Source: Pseudomonas khavaziana
GTDB taxonomy: Bacteria > Pseudomonadota > Gammaproteobacteria > Pseudomonadales > Pseudomonadaceae
Direction: 5' to 3'
DNA: 64,000 bases
NCBI RefSeq assembly: GCF_019145205.1
Contig: NZ_JAHSTT010000015.1
Coordinates: 1-64,000, forward strand
A model generated the notes under the pieces. It had not been told where the DNA came from, did no database searches, and saw only the letters and a list, made by a program, of their open reading frames with translations. The position numbers were made by a program, and so were the translations under genes. Shown here piece after piece: positions 43,521-52,891 of the stretch (positions are counted from its first letter, which is position 1; each line of letters opens with the position of its first letter).

Positions 43521-43991
43521 TCAAGTAGATGGTTCGTTTAGTGATGAGACGATCAGTATTGCAGGCTCAGTTTCACGAATGAATTTAGATGCACGATCAA
43601 GTAGATCGATCTGAGACATGCGCTGCTGCCCTCGCAGTGCGCATTCCCAGATCACAAGGACGCGCCAGCCTGCGGCCAAAAGTTCGCTTACTGCTTTTTG
43701 GTCTCTGGCTTCATTAGTTTCAAGCTTTTGGCGCCAGAAATCCTTTCGTGTTTCTGGCAGTTTTGAGAGTGCGCACTTGTGGAAATGCCAGAAGCAGCCA
43801 TGGATGAATGCTACGGTGCGATATCGCGGAAAAACAAGGTCGGGGCATCCAGGCAGGGTACTGTCATATAGTCGATATCTAAGCCCTCTCGCGTGCAGTC
43901 CACGCCGAATCAGCATTTCTGGCTTAGTATCACGGCTTCGGATGCGACTCATGTTGAGTTGGCGCTGTTTGGCAGTAAGTACGTCAGCCAT
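43521..43991 (-). CDS. vsr: Vsr very-short-patch mismatch endonuclease
   Basis: The 156-residue protein has all Vsr signatures: MSRIRSRDTKPEM, GCPDLVFPRYRTVAFIHGCFWHFH (catalytic Asp and His) and RKDFWRQKLETNEARDQKAV. Vsr nicks at T:G mismatches created by deamination of 5-methylcytosine. It fits with the C5 methyltransferase of the same operon. It starts 11 bases after the nuclease gene stop. Confidence 0.93.
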   Translation of the reverse strand: MADVLTAKQRQLNMSRIRSRDTKPEMLIRRGLHARGLRYRLYDSTLPGCPDLVFPRYRTVAFIHGCFWHFHKCALSKLPETRKDFWRQKLETNEARDQKAVSELLAAGWRVLVIWECALRGQQRMSQIDLLDRASKFIRETEPAILIVSSLNEPST

Positions 43992-44002
43992 TCATTCCTC
44001 CT

Positions 44003-45658
44003 CTACGAGGTAGCATCCTCGACTATGGATTTTAGGCAGTCGTTCAGCTCACTCTGGCTCATGCCGGGTCTTAACTTAACCGCGCCGAAGCGAAATTTTT
44101 TGCGATATTGCGGATGAAAAAGACGACCTGGTACAGGTGTGGTCCGGAAGTCTTTGTTCAATGTTGGCACATGCGGCGTGAGCAGGTACGCCGCCGTCAC
44201 GACACCTTTGATCTGCCCGTTTGAGTTTTCTTGGACCAGCGCATCGCGATAGGTATGGATCGAGTTTAGCGCCTCGTTTAATCCGCTGTTTATGCGGTAC
44301 TTAGCATCCAGGACAATGACGTGCCGCTCCGGACTGCTGTCGAGACCAGTGCCGGCGAGAACAATATCTGGAATCATTGAACGGCTGAAGCTTCCTTCCC
44401 CATCGGACTCTATCCAGTATTCTGAATACTTCCGCTGAAAACACAGTTCCTTGCCTGCCCCGATCGGAACGACTACAGCACCGGCGGCTATTGTCACGCT
44501 CCCCTCGGCGGTGGTAATAAATAGACTGCTCAGATCCACGCCGGAAGGCCCATACACCTCAACGGCTGCACGCAGAAGTCGTAGGAAGCACCATAGCTCG
44601 TAGAGCTCATATGTCCTCGCTAATGGCATCTGCAGAAAGTCGCCGAAGAGCGCAGCAAGCCCAAGATTCATATCCTGCCAAAGCCTGTAAAAGCGTTGGT
44701 AGACTGGATCGTTACGAAATAGTGAAGTCATGCGCAGTTGCGCTGGTCCCTCACCAACGTTAGCCATGAAGCCCGAGCCAGAAAGGGCGTTGAGACGGCG
44801 GGCGATTTTTCGCGTGCGAAGTGCCCAGTTACTCGCGGTCGTTCTGACATCCGGATCGTAAGATGTATCGGATTTTGCGAGGACTTCGGCAACACTTTCA
44901 AGCCATGCTGACCATGACTTGAGGCATGCTTTGATCTGCCTATGCTCCTGTATGTCCAAGCTGTTTCGGCTCTGCCGTAGCGTGATTTGAGCGGGTAAGC
45001 GACCTTTTAGGGCTGCAGGTAGACGTGAAGGTCGAACCGTTTCGGTGCGGACTGCACCGGACCGGAACGATTTAATGATTTCAGGCCCCGTCGCGCGAGT
45101 TGCTCGGTGCGTTGGCACGGTGACTTCCTCGGAGCGTAGGAAGTGGCGGGGTGAGCGAGCAATTGCGGCAATCGCTTCAGCGATCTCTTCCACTCGCGAT
45201 CGCAGGAATTCGAGTCGTGCGAGTGGTGGAGGTTTGTTTCCTGGCTGGCGAGCTATGCTTTTGCGGAATGCGCTGAGTGAGAACAGAGCGAAGGTGTCTT
45301 CCAGCACTTCGCGCACCATTGTATCAAAGTCGTCCCTTGTGAGTTTACGCAGGTCAGGATCAGTTGTTATTTCAAAGCGGCGCGTGCCTATACCAGGGAG
45401 ACGGAGCACCGCTTCGACAACACCGGCATGAAAGCCTGGCTCCCAGCGCCAGCGCGCGACGTTCGGCTGACGAGACCGCAACGCTTCAGCCGGTACGTCG
45501 TCTATAAGTAGATCAGCGTTCAGAGCGTCGTCGCTGTCCCTCAGTTCAAAAAGATAAGAGGTACCTTCCCGCACCGCTCCCGGAGGAATTAAATCCGGGA
45601 CCGGCCAAACCTGCCAAGCTGGCCCGGCACCTTGGGCCTGGATATAGAGCTCCGTCAC
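44003..45658 (-). CDS. DUF2357/McrC-like PD-(D/E)xK nuclease
   Basis: The 551-residue protein has a DUF2357 region (about 80-330) and a C-terminal nuclease core with PDIVLAG and VIVLDAKYRINSG (Asp...DxK), about residues 430-465. In LlaJI- and McrBC-like systems this subunit partners with the McrB-like motor and cuts DNA. It starts two bases after the McrB-like stop. Confidence 0.82.
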   Translation of the reverse strand: MTELYIQAQGAGPAWQVWPVPDLIPPGAVREGTSYLFELRDSDDALNADLLIDDVPAEALRSRQPNVARWRWEPGFHAGVVEAVLRLPGIGTRRFEITTDPDLRKLTRDDFDTMVREVLEDTFALFSLSAFRKSIARQPGNKPPPLARLEFLRSRVEEIAEAIAAIARSPRHFLRSEEVTVPTHRATRATGPEIIKSFRSGAVRTETVRPSRLPAALKGRLPAQITLRQSRNSLDIQEHRQIKACLKSWSAWLESVAEVLAKSDTSYDPDVRTTASNWALRTRKIARRLNALSGSGFMANVGEGPAQLRMTSLFRNDPVYQRFYRLWQDMNLGLAALFGDFLQMPLARTYELYELWCFLRLLRAAVEVYGPSGVDLSSLFITTAEGSVTIAAGAVVVPIGAGKELCFQRKYSEYWIESDGEGSFSRSMIPDIVLAGTGLDSSPERHVIVLDAKYRINSGLNEALNSIHTYRDALVQENSNGQIKGVVTAAYLLTPHVPTLNKDFRTTPVPGRLFHPQYRKKFRFGAVKLRPGMSQSELNDCLKSIVEDATS

Positions 45659-45660
45659 AG

Positions 45661-47340
45661 TTAGCGCATCGCCTGGAAAGAGCCGAAATCGTCTAGGTCT
45701 GTCAATAGTTTTCTAATATAAGACTCCGCTTTGGGCAGGCCTTGACAGGCCTTTTCAAGGCTGGTGAGTAGTGATCGCTGCCGTTCAGCGCCGCGCAACT
45801 TGACTAAGACTTTTTGCACCAACAGCTGGTCCGTTACGTCTTTCGAAGGGGTCTTGAGGTGTTCCGCATCGAAGGCGTGATAACGCACGCACTCTTCAAT
45901 GAGCCGGTAACCGAACCCTAATCCATGTGGCTGCATTAGCTGGTGGATTTCCGTCAGCTTCGCTTCGATTACAACGCGCGCATCTTTGAGGTATGGGTGC
46001 TGAACCTCAAGCGATGTAAGGAACCCAGGTACATCTACCATCGACATATCGATTACCGATGCCCGGTCGAGTACCTTATCGCTGACTGGATTGGTCGTTT
46101 CATCGACATTAATAGTGCCGATGATGAACAAGTTTGAGGGTAATGGCAGCTCAGCGCGAATACTAGCTCCCGTTGTTCCTTCCAAAGGTATGCCGTTAGA
46201 GTGAAGTTGTAGCGCTCCCCTGGTCTCCATGCACGATAGAACGTCGGAAAGGTAGTATTCGACCCGTGCTAAGTTCATTTCATCGAGCACAACAAACACA
46301 GGTGATTGACGGTGTGCGGTGGCAACCAATACAGCCTCAAGAAAAGGCGGAACGACGTACCGGTTAGTCAGCACGTCATAATAGCCCGTCAGGCCGGTTG
46401 GATCGGTCCACTCGGGGCGTACTGGGCATTCAAAAATCAGCGGATCGGACTCTGTCTCCACTGTTAGTCCATGGACCGCACGGGCGTACTTCAACGCTAG
46501 CTGAGTTTTACCTGTACCTGACAGGCCAGATAGGATGACGAAGTGTTTGTGGGTCAGAAAGTTCAGTGCAGCATGGAAGCGACGCACCTCTCCGTTCGGA
46601 TAGTGACCGCCCTGCGATTTTACTGCTGCTTCAATGTCCGCTACTGGGATGCTCGACGGCATCCGGTACATGGAGGGCTTGAGAGTCGCTGTATCGGCCC
46701 AGACCGAAAGCTCGTGAATCTTCTCCTGTCCTGCAAGAGTTCCGAGCCAACCGATGAATTCGCGGGCCAGGAGACTCCTGCGTGCCGATGCTGTTGGTGG
46801 GTACAGCGCTACAACGATCTCATCTGGCTCAACTCCGGGCCCGAACGGAGCCAGATCAAATTTCATGCTGTTCCAGAAGCCAGAGTTACGCATCCACAGC
46901 CGGCCACCCTCTGCAAGGTAGATTGATACAACATTGTTGTATTCACTGTATTTGAATGGCTTCTCTGGTTTTCCCGGATCATCAATGTCGTCCTCAACCT
47001 CCTCATCGATTTTTTCGCTGGAGGTCTTTTTCGCAGCTGCGCCCAGACGTACCATTTCAGCGAGGCGCTTTAGAAAACTCGCTTTATCATTTCTGACCAG
47101 CACCGAGAAATAGACTTCGTCCTCTGGTGGGAATTTCATCACGCAAGCGAAGATGAAAGCGTCTGCATCAGTATCTTCACGCACGGCTTTGAGGTTCAGT
47201 ACCCCGATCTGCACTCCGCCCTCTACGATTTTAGCGCTGTTAGAGACACCGAAAAGTTTGCTCGTGCGAGTAGTTTTGGTGCCCCCAAAATACTTGTGCG
47301 CTGCCTCAAGAAACTGTTGCTGCCGCTCTTCTAGGTTCAT
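45661..47340 (-). CDS. McrB-like AAA+ motor
   Basis: The 559-residue protein has a 250-residue N-terminal specificity-type region and an AAA+ core: LSGLSGTGKTQLAL (Walker A, about residue 268-280), PEWTDPTGLTGYY, VFVVLDEMNLARVEYYL (Walker B), and IIGTINVDETTNPVSDKVLDRA. The sensor segment reads INVDETT, versus the MNxxDR of E. coli McrB, as in LlaJI-type relatives. It would translocate DNA for the adjacent nuclease. It overlaps the methyltransferase by 35 bases. Confidence 0.85.
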   Translation of the reverse strand: MNLEERQQQFLEAAHKYFGGTKTTRTSKLFGVSNSAKIVEGGVQIGVLNLKAVREDTDADAFIFACVMKFPPEDEVYFSVLVRNDKASFLKRLAEMVRLGAAAKKTSSEKIDEEVEDDIDDPGKPEKPFKYSEYNNVVSIYLAEGGRLWMRNSGFWNSMKFDLAPFGPGVEPDEIVVALYPPTASARRSLLAREFIGWLGTLAGQEKIHELSVWADTATLKPSMYRMPSSIPVADIEAAVKSQGGHYPNGEVRRFHAALNFLTHKHFVILSGLSGTGKTQLALKYARAVHGLTVETESDPLIFECPVRPEWTDPTGLTGYYDVLTNRYVVPPFLEAVLVATAHRQSPVFVVLDEMNLARVEYYLSDVLSCMETRGALQLHSNGIPLEGTTGASIRAELPLPSNLFIIGTINVDETTNPVSDKVLDRASVIDMSMVDVPGFLTSLEVQHPYLKDARVVIEAKLTEIHQLMQPHGLGFGYRLIEECVRYHAFDAEHLKTPSKDVTDQLLVQKVLVKLRGAERQRSLLTSLEKACQGLPKAESYIRKLLTDLDDFGSFQAMR

Positions 47341-48805
47341 CCTCGATCTCCCTTTCTTTTTGTGTGAGCGCAGTCATCATCTGTGTAGCGATAGCTTTCG
47401 CCAGCAGCGGTGGCACTGCATTGCCAATTTGCTTGAACGCAGGATTCATTGTACCGCTGAATAAAAATCCATCTGGGAACGACTGCAATCGGGCAGCTTC
47501 GCGTACAGATATCGTCCGCGACTGCTTGCTGTCATAGTGGATATGGCTGTAGCCGTCCTTGCCAAGGTGCGCCATCAACGTACGGGCGGGCTGGTTGCTC
47601 CACATTTTGCGCCACTTATTTGGAAACTTACTAGCGTCGTACGGCGGTACAATCGAATCCCAGAGTGCTTTGTATTTAGCAGAGCCTTTCGTGAGATTTT
47701 CACCTTTCGCTTGCGCAGCAACGAGACGCTCCTCGAACATTGCTACTGCGTGCGCGTACGCCTCGGGATACTGGTCGCCCGGGTTCATGCGAGCAAACAG
47801 TTCATAGTCTCGTGGCAGGTAACGTATAACGTGATCCTTAGGGCCTTCTTTATTAGCTTCGTGCCCGGGCCAAGTACGCATAAGCGTTGCGAAAGTAGAA
47901 GGGGTCTTGCGGTTGTAGCCCGCCGGCGTATCGAAGCGCCGCGCTCCTCGGGCAATTTTCCCTTCGGCCAGGAGCTCCCTAGCATAAATCGCTGGTAGAT
48001 CACTCAATGCATCCTCGGCAGTTATCGCCGGGGGCAGATCAGGGGTAGCGGCCGGAGGTTCGATATAGGAGTGAGCTTCGTCTAGGAGGCCACGAAGCGA
48101 CTTCAGCGCCACTGAACGTGACCCCTCATATCCTGGCGGCAGCACCAGCCAGTGGCTTGGTGAGGGAAACGATACCTGCTGTTTTAGCTCCTGGCGATAA
48201 CCAATCAGGAACATACGTTCACGCATCTGTGGAACGCCATAAAAAGCCGCATTCAGAAGCGTATAGCCGCAGACATAGCCTTTGGCTTCCAGCACTTCAC
48301 ACGTTTCTTCTGCGATGTTCTGCCCGCCATGGTTCAGGATATCAGGTACGTTTTCCATTAGAACGGCAAGGGGTTGAAACGCATCAACAAACTCCAAGTA
48401 CTTCTTGTAAAGCTGTGCCCTGGGGTCATGGATGAATGCTTCAGGATGAGCTTCTATTTCTCGTAGTTTAGAGCGGCCTACCCGCGCAAATGCTTGGCAG
48501 GGAGGCCCGCCAACCACAACGTCAAAAGCATCTGCTACCTCGCCAACGCCAAGGCGAAAGCACAGTTCTGCAGGGGAAGTCTGGGTTATGTCGATAGGCT
48601 GACTATGAACATCGGCACCATCATGAAAGTTTAGTCCATGAGATTTGGCTGCATTTGGTTCAAATTCGACAGCGGCACGCATATCGAAGCCAGCGGCCTC
48701 GAATCCGAGGGAAATTCCTCCACAACCGGAAAAAAGGTCCAAAACACGCGGCTTTGCTCCGGTTTTTAGGCGCGCTAGCTTGCGGAGAATGACGTCTTCA
48801 GTCAT
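47306..48805 (-). CDS. DNA (cytosine-5) methyltransferase
   Basis: The ATG at 48805 preceded by GAGGG gives 499 residues. C5-MTase motifs are present in order: LDLFSGCGGISLGFEAAG (I), GGPPCQAF (IV, catalytic Cys), MENV (VI), QMRERMFLIGY (VIII), and QIGNAVPPLLAKAI (X). The target-recognition region is long (about residues 240-410). It presumably protects host sites from the McrBC-like enzyme. It overlaps the RHH gene by eight bases. Confidence 0.95.
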   Translation of the reverse strand: MTEDVILRKLARLKTGAKPRVLDLFSGCGGISLGFEAAGFDMRAAVEFEPNAAKSHGLNFHDGADVHSQPIDITQTSPAELCFRLGVGEVADAFDVVVGGPPCQAFARVGRSKLREIEAHPEAFIHDPRAQLYKKYLEFVDAFQPLAVLMENVPDILNHGGQNIAEETCEVLEAKGYVCGYTLLNAAFYGVPQMRERMFLIGYRQELKQQVSFPSPSHWLVLPPGYEGSRSVALKSLRGLLDEAHSYIEPPAATPDLPPAITAEDALSDLPAIYARELLAEGKIARGARRFDTPAGYNRKTPSTFATLMRTWPGHEANKEGPKDHVIRYLPRDYELFARMNPGDQYPEAYAHAVAMFEERLVAAQAKGENLTKGSAKYKALWDSIVPPYDASKFPNKWRKMWSNQPARTLMAHLGKDGYSHIHYDSKQSRTISVREAARLQSFPDGFLFSGTMNPAFKQIGNAVPPLLAKAIATQMMTALTQKEREIEDEPRRAAATVS

Positions 48806-49016
48806 TTGATTCAGACCCTCGTGTGGACAGCCGCAGAGGCAACTCCAGCTGACCTTGGTATTCATTTAGAAAGCGTTGGATGGCCATGCGAATGACCCAT
48901 GCTGATGAGACGTTATTAGCATCTGCCAGCGCCTGGACCTGAAGGTGTGCATCTTCAGGCAGTATGACGGAGGTCCTAACGGTCTTACGGCCTGCGGTAG
49001 CGGGGCTACGTGCCAT
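48798..49016 (-). CDS. ribbon-helix-helix regulator (CopG/Arc type)
   Basis: The 72-residue protein has RTSVILPEDAHLQVQALADANNVSSAWVIRMAIQRFL, a typical RHH dimer domain. As the first gene of the restriction-modification operon and translationally coupled to the methyltransferase, it is likely an autorepressor playing the role of a control protein. The AT-rich region up to 49090 with TTATGCAT and TTAAGCAT repeats is a plausible operator. Confidence 0.8.
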   Translation of the reverse strand: MARSPATAGRKTVRTSVILPEDAHLQVQALADANNVSSAWVIRMAIQRFLNEYQGQLELPLRLSTRGSESND

Positions 49017-49695
49017 ATGCGGTTTTCATCATTTGATTGGTTGGTGTGATTGTGCACCATTATGCATATTCTTACATCATTAAGCATTAAAGACGTTCTG
49101 GCTTGGGTGTCCGAGCGCAGGAGCTAATGGCCATAGTTGGCGGGGTGGTTTGCTAGGGGCTAGAAATTTTCCATCAGTACCCCCGCACGAGATTAGGAGC
49201 AAGTGCTGCCCATAAATGCCTCTCTTTGTACTGTGTTTTCATACAGTGCCGGAGGGTAGCATCTCCGTGTTCATGAAGGGAGTCTTATCGACAGGAGGGG
49301 GCGTAGAGTTTATTGCTGCTCAAAACGTAGTGCGATGGGGGGCTCGCCGCTGTGTCATTGTGACCGATATAGTCGTGGGTGGTGCACTGCCGCAATTGCT
49401 AACTGCCTGCGAGGTGGAATCTCGTGCATGAAAATGACCACCTCTACGCATGGTTTGATGACTTCAGGAGTGGCTCCAGCAGCACTGTGTCCTTGTTTAG
49501 GAAGGCGATAGCGTTTACCGCTACCACAAAACACTTGCTGTGGCAGAAAAAAGCTGAATGCCGAGATCGAGCATTGCCTGAATGAGACTGAGTAAGAGAT
49601 GTTTTGAGGGCCGCGGATCTGACTTTCTGTTCTGAGGCCCAAGTTTCTTGGCCCATATCTAGCGGGGTGGGATGATTGGTGGGGCGCGTAGAAGC
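49017..49695. other. 679-base region without a confident gene
   Basis: The right-hand promoter of the restriction-modification operon must lie here (49020-49100). A plus-strand 71-codon frame at 49216-49431 has no ribosome site and no recognisable family. Nothing else stands out. Confidence 0.5.
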
Positions 49696-49932
49696 TCAAG
49701 CTCGTTTAACGATTCGTTTCTTAACAGCGTATGCCGCCAGCTGCTCAAGTGCGTATTGGATTGCATAGGGCGCTGGTCTGTAGGTGGCCGATTCTTGGCT
49801 ACTCAAGTAGTAGCGCAGGACTCGGTCAGTGATGCCGAGTGCGGTCGCAGCTGCTTCTTGGGTGATGCCTGCCGTTTCGAGAAGGCCTCGCAGATAGGTC
49901 GGGGTGGGATCATGGCTCGAGGCGTCTGGCAT
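49696..49932 (-). CDS. small HTH protein
   Basis: The 78-residue protein from the ATG at 49932 contains a Cro-type helix pair: YLRGLLETAGITQEAAATALGITDRVLRYYLSS. The C terminus is basic. It is probably a DNA-binding regulator of the island; a GTG at 49944 would add four residues. Confidence 0.6.
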   Translation of the reverse strand: MPDASSHDPTPTYLRGLLETAGITQEAAATALGITDRVLRYYLSSQESATYRPAPYAIQYALEQLAAYAVKKRIVKRA

Positions 49933-50182
49933 TCGAGGGTACACGTCTCTAGTCCCGTATCCCGGATGGGTGGTAATTATCGGCCCCTAATGAAGGATCG
50001 CATTGGTGCCGCTGGTTGTTATGAGCCTAGGGCGTCACGTTTAAGCCCAATGTGGCTGATCTCACGTCAAATGCCCGCTATGCAACTCGGCCGCAGTGTT
50101 ACTCTTGCTGCAAAAGCTGAGCGTTTAGCCGCGGATTTCTTCCTGCGAAACAGCGGTGCCGATTTCGTGAGTGGTGTTCCGC

Positions 50183-50965
50183 TTACCGTATTCCTTTTGA
50201 GGCTGGGGTAGCCGGGGTAACTGCAAAGTAATACTCGTCATCGGCATGCGGATCAAACTTAGGGCGAGCGATGCGGCCCTGATCCAAGGCGTATTGAAGC
50301 ACGTCACGCACTTCTATCCAGCCGTCTGGCTTGATCACGTGCAGTGCTTCAATGGCCTTAATGATTTCTCTCCAGCCAGTTTTTTCGGGTTTGATAGTGT
50401 TCAGCAAGGTGGTCAGAATCAGCTGCTGGCGATTGTCTTGATTCATCATTTCCTCTTCCGCTGGTGTTACTTCTTTGGTGGCACCATCGGTATCGTAGTT
50501 GCGAATAAATTCGTAAGCTTCTTCGCGGCTCAAGCCTCCCTTGATGATCTCAACCCGGTCACGCATTGGCTTTTCAAAGTGAACGATGGTGACATCGTAT
50601 TTACCATTGCCGACTTGGACAGAAAGCGGTACGCCAGTGCGCTCGCGGGTTTCCCGCACAATGCGAGTATCTGCAAGCTGTTGCAGTTCTGCCTCGGTCA
50701 CGGCATCCCACTCAGGGCGCTCAAATAGATCTGGATAGACGCGGTGTTTTGTTGCGAAGTAGCGCTTGGATAGCTCGATACAGCTCTCACGGTTGCAGTT
50801 AGGAGTTTTGATAACATAAAGAAATGGTGTCTCTAGACTCTTTTCGCGCCAGTTGTTGCACTTGCGAAGGCTGGAAAACTCGACGGTTTGAAACAGCTCG
50901 CCGTTATAGAAAACCTCGAAACTCAGAAATGCTTCAGTAGGTTTGGCTTGCTTTTTGATGGTCAT
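50183..50965 (-). CDS. unknown protein of pseudomonad islands
   Basis: The ATG at 50965 preceded by GGAAGGA gives 260 residues. The protein has no signal peptide; it contains a CNRESCIELSKRYF segment, then a beta region (VPLSVQVGNGKYDVTIVHFEKP), and a C-terminal helical part (WREIIKAIEALHVIKPDGWIEVRDVLQYALDQGRI) that may be a small winged helix. I do not recognise it. A 30-base palindrome sits 46 bases upstream. Confidence 0.65.
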   Translation of the reverse strand: MTIKKQAKPTEAFLSFEVFYNGELFQTVEFSSLRKCNNWREKSLETPFLYVIKTPNCNRESCIELSKRYFATKHRVYPDLFERPEWDAVTEAELQQLADTRIVRETRERTGVPLSVQVGNGKYDVTIVHFEKPMRDRVEIIKGGLSREEAYEFIRNYDTDGATKEVTPAEEEMMNQDNRQQLILTTLLNTIKPEKTGWREIIKAIEALHVIKPDGWIEVRDVLQYALDQGRIARPKFDPHADDEYYFAVTPATPASKGIR

Positions 50966-51516
50966 GTCGTCCTTCCCCCTCACTATTGGGTCTGCTTCGT
51001 TCGGTCTAGCGCCATATTGGGAACATTGTTCCTATATGGCAAGAGCTTTTCACTCCTACAAGATGCCCGTTCACGCGGATTTCGGCCTTGCTATTTGTGA
51101 ATACAGTTATGAGTGCCGCATACACGTAGGACGCGCTGTGCATGACACTACCCGGGCAGGTGGTGCGGAGGGCATGGTTTTCGCTATCCTCGCTCGGGGC
51201 TAATATTTCATGGTGTCGAGCTGAGTCAGCAGGTTGCTCCGTTAAGCGGCGATCCGACGAGGTTTTCAGCTCCGCCCAAGTTGTGCATGCCGTATCGAAC
51301 CTCATACCCGGTCGGCAACATACACACTATATTCGAGGAATATCAACTTTGTGTCGGATTACGTCATTAACTCTAGGTTGAAGCGCTCAGGCTTTACGCT
51401 TAGTGAAATTTCATTAGTGTTATTGTTCTTTGTGCCAGCACGAAAATCCCGAAGGCAAGCTGATGTTTGATTGGGTGCGTATTAGCTTGGTTCGGGATGT
51501 ATTTTTTGAGAATGAG
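50966..51516. other. 551-base intergenic region with an operator-like palindrome
   Basis: Besides the palindrome at 51011-51040 I see no gene; plus-strand frames here have no ribosome site and no family resemblance. Confidence 0.5.
51011..51040. promoter_or_regulatory. 30-base palindrome, candidate operator
   Basis: GCCATAT and ATATGGC flank GGAACA-T-TGTTCC. The two half sites match except for one extra base. It lies in the promoter region of the minus-strand gene starting at 50965. Confidence 0.55.
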
Positions 51517-52152
51517 TTATTTAAAGTATTTATTGTTTAATCCCAAAAGCTTCATGTGTTTATCGAAGCACAGTGGAGTGCTTTGACAGCTGCCCCCAGA
51601 GTTTTTTACGTCTTGCTCATTTACCACTGGAAGGTATTTAGGCAACTTTTCATCTTCTATTTCTTTGTTGTCAATTGAGCAATTAAAGCTGGCAGTCGGC
51701 ATGCAAACTACATCAGGTAGAGTTTTATCTAATCCAGCATCTATAGATTTTTTAACGCTTCTGAAGTGTTTTCCGCCAAATCCCGGCCCTGTTCCACTTT
51801 TATACGATACTGGATTACCTTGAGTATCCGTTCCCAAATACCAGCCGAAGGTGTAGTGATAACTTCCTGCTGGCGCATTTCCCGCAAAATTACCCGAATT
51901 TGAACAAACTCCCTGATCATCACACATAGCATTTTGCTGGCTGCTGATGCTCTCTACACGCTTCTGACCCTCCTTGTCCGTGTAGATGTTGCTAATTCTG
52001 ACCGGGGTGTTTGGAACGCGGCAATCCCATTCTTTCAACCCATAGTACTGATCTATCCGAATTAGAGAGCACGCTGCTACATCGTCTTGAGCGTGTACCG
52101 CGCTGCCAAGAATCATCAAAAAAGGGAGTAGGACAAGCGTTGAGCGTTTCAT
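51517..52152 (-). CDS. exported cysteine-containing protein, function unknown
   Basis: From the ATG at 52152 the protein is 211 residues with a signal peptide cleaved after SAVHA. The mature part has eight cysteines (CSLIR, WDC, CDDQGVC, VVCMP, FNC, GGSC, PLCFDK), suggesting disulfides. No family is recognised. The coding sequence is AT-rich compared with the flanking genes. Confidence 0.65.
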   Translation of the reverse strand: MKRSTLVLLPFLMILGSAVHAQDDVAACSLIRIDQYYGLKEWDCRVPNTPVRISNIYTDKEGQKRVESISSQQNAMCDDQGVCSNSGNFAGNAPAGSYHYTFGWYLGTDTQGNPVSYKSGTGPGFGGKHFRSVKKSIDAGLDKTLPDVVCMPTASFNCSIDNKEIEDEKLPKYLPVVNEQDVKNSGGSCQSTPLCFDKHMKLLGLNNKYFK

Positions 52153-52249
52153 GAGGGCCTTCCTTGCAAAGCTAAGAATGAGTGAAGTCTTGATGCACAT
52201 CCGAGGGGTTTGCCTCGTCTAAGGGACTCGCTGGGGGCGAGGCTCATCC

Positions 52250-52274
52250 CGATACTACCAAAACGGTAGTATCG
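52250..52274. promoter_or_regulatory. 25-base perfect palindrome upstream of Xre gene
   Basis: CGATACTACC and GGTAGTATCG are exact reverse complements around AAAAC. It lies 50 bases before the Xre start at 52324 and 98 bases before the divergent exported protein gene, so it is a likely Xre operator controlling both. Confidence 0.7.
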
Positions 52275-52323
52275 AGCGAAAGACAAGCAATCACGATGCC
52301 GCTTTGGTAAATGGATTGTGTGC

Positions 52324-52641
52324 ATGTCAGTCTTGGGAAAGCGCATAAAGCAGGCCCGCATGCAGGCTGGCTTATCGCAGGAGCGATTGGGGCTGGATGC
52401 TGGCCTGGATGAGATGTCTGCGAGTACTCGCATGAATCGCTATGAGCTGGGAAAGCGGGTTCCAGCTCCTGACTTTGTCGAGCGTTTGAGCAAGGTGCTC
52501 AACGTACCGGCAGCATTTTTTTATGCCGTTGAGGATGATGAGGCGGAGTTGCTGGCCAAGTTTCATAAGCTTCATCCACTCAGGCGCGTGGAGCTGATGA
52601 GTCGGCTGGATGAGTTGCTTTTTGCTGAGCCCTCAGACTAA
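52324..52641 (+). CDS. Xre-family HTH regulator
   Basis: The ATG at 52324 gives 105 residues. The HTH is LGKRIKQARMQAGLSQERLGLDAGL, followed by NRYELGKRVPAPDFVERLSKVLNVPAAFFYA, a standard Cro/C1 fold. The C-terminal helix (EAELLAKFHKLHPLRRVELMSRLDELL) probably dimerises. Confidence 0.9.
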   Translation: MSVLGKRIKQARMQAGLSQERLGLDAGLDEMSASTRMNRYELGKRVPAPDFVERLSKVLNVPAAFFYAVEDDEAELLAKFHKLHPLRRVELMSRLDELLFAEPSD

Positions 52642-52823
52642 TTTTTTAGGTGCCCTGTCCCTGCCTTCCTGGTGATGACTTCAAATATCATGCATGAGAA
52701 CGCCACTGCGATCAGCAAAGGCCAAAATCGCACCAGGATGAACACAAGCAAAACTGCCAAGACGCAGCTGGCCAGTATTCCGAAAAACAGAAAAAGTAAG
52801 CCAATAAAGCGAATTACATTCAT
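52638..52823 (-). CDS. small membrane protein (61 aa)
   Basis: Two hydrophobic segments (residues 4-31 and 32-50) fill most of the protein, with a basic C terminus (TRKAGTGHLKN). AAGGAAA stands five bases before the ATG, which supports translation. Similar tiny proteins are common in Pseudomonas islands beside DUF932 genes. The function is unknown. Confidence 0.6.
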   Translation of the reverse strand: MNVIRFIGLLFLFFGILASCVLAVLLVFILVRFWPLLIAVAFSCMIFEVITRKAGTGHLKN

Positions 52824-52891
52824 CGTGATTTCCTTCAGGCATAAAACTGCTTGAGCGGAGAGTGCTCAAGCAGCAGTGGTGGAGAGCAGAG

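Noticed and set aside
49216..49431. 71-codon plus-strand frame right of the restriction-modification operon
   Set aside because: No ribosome site, odd composition and no family resemblance.
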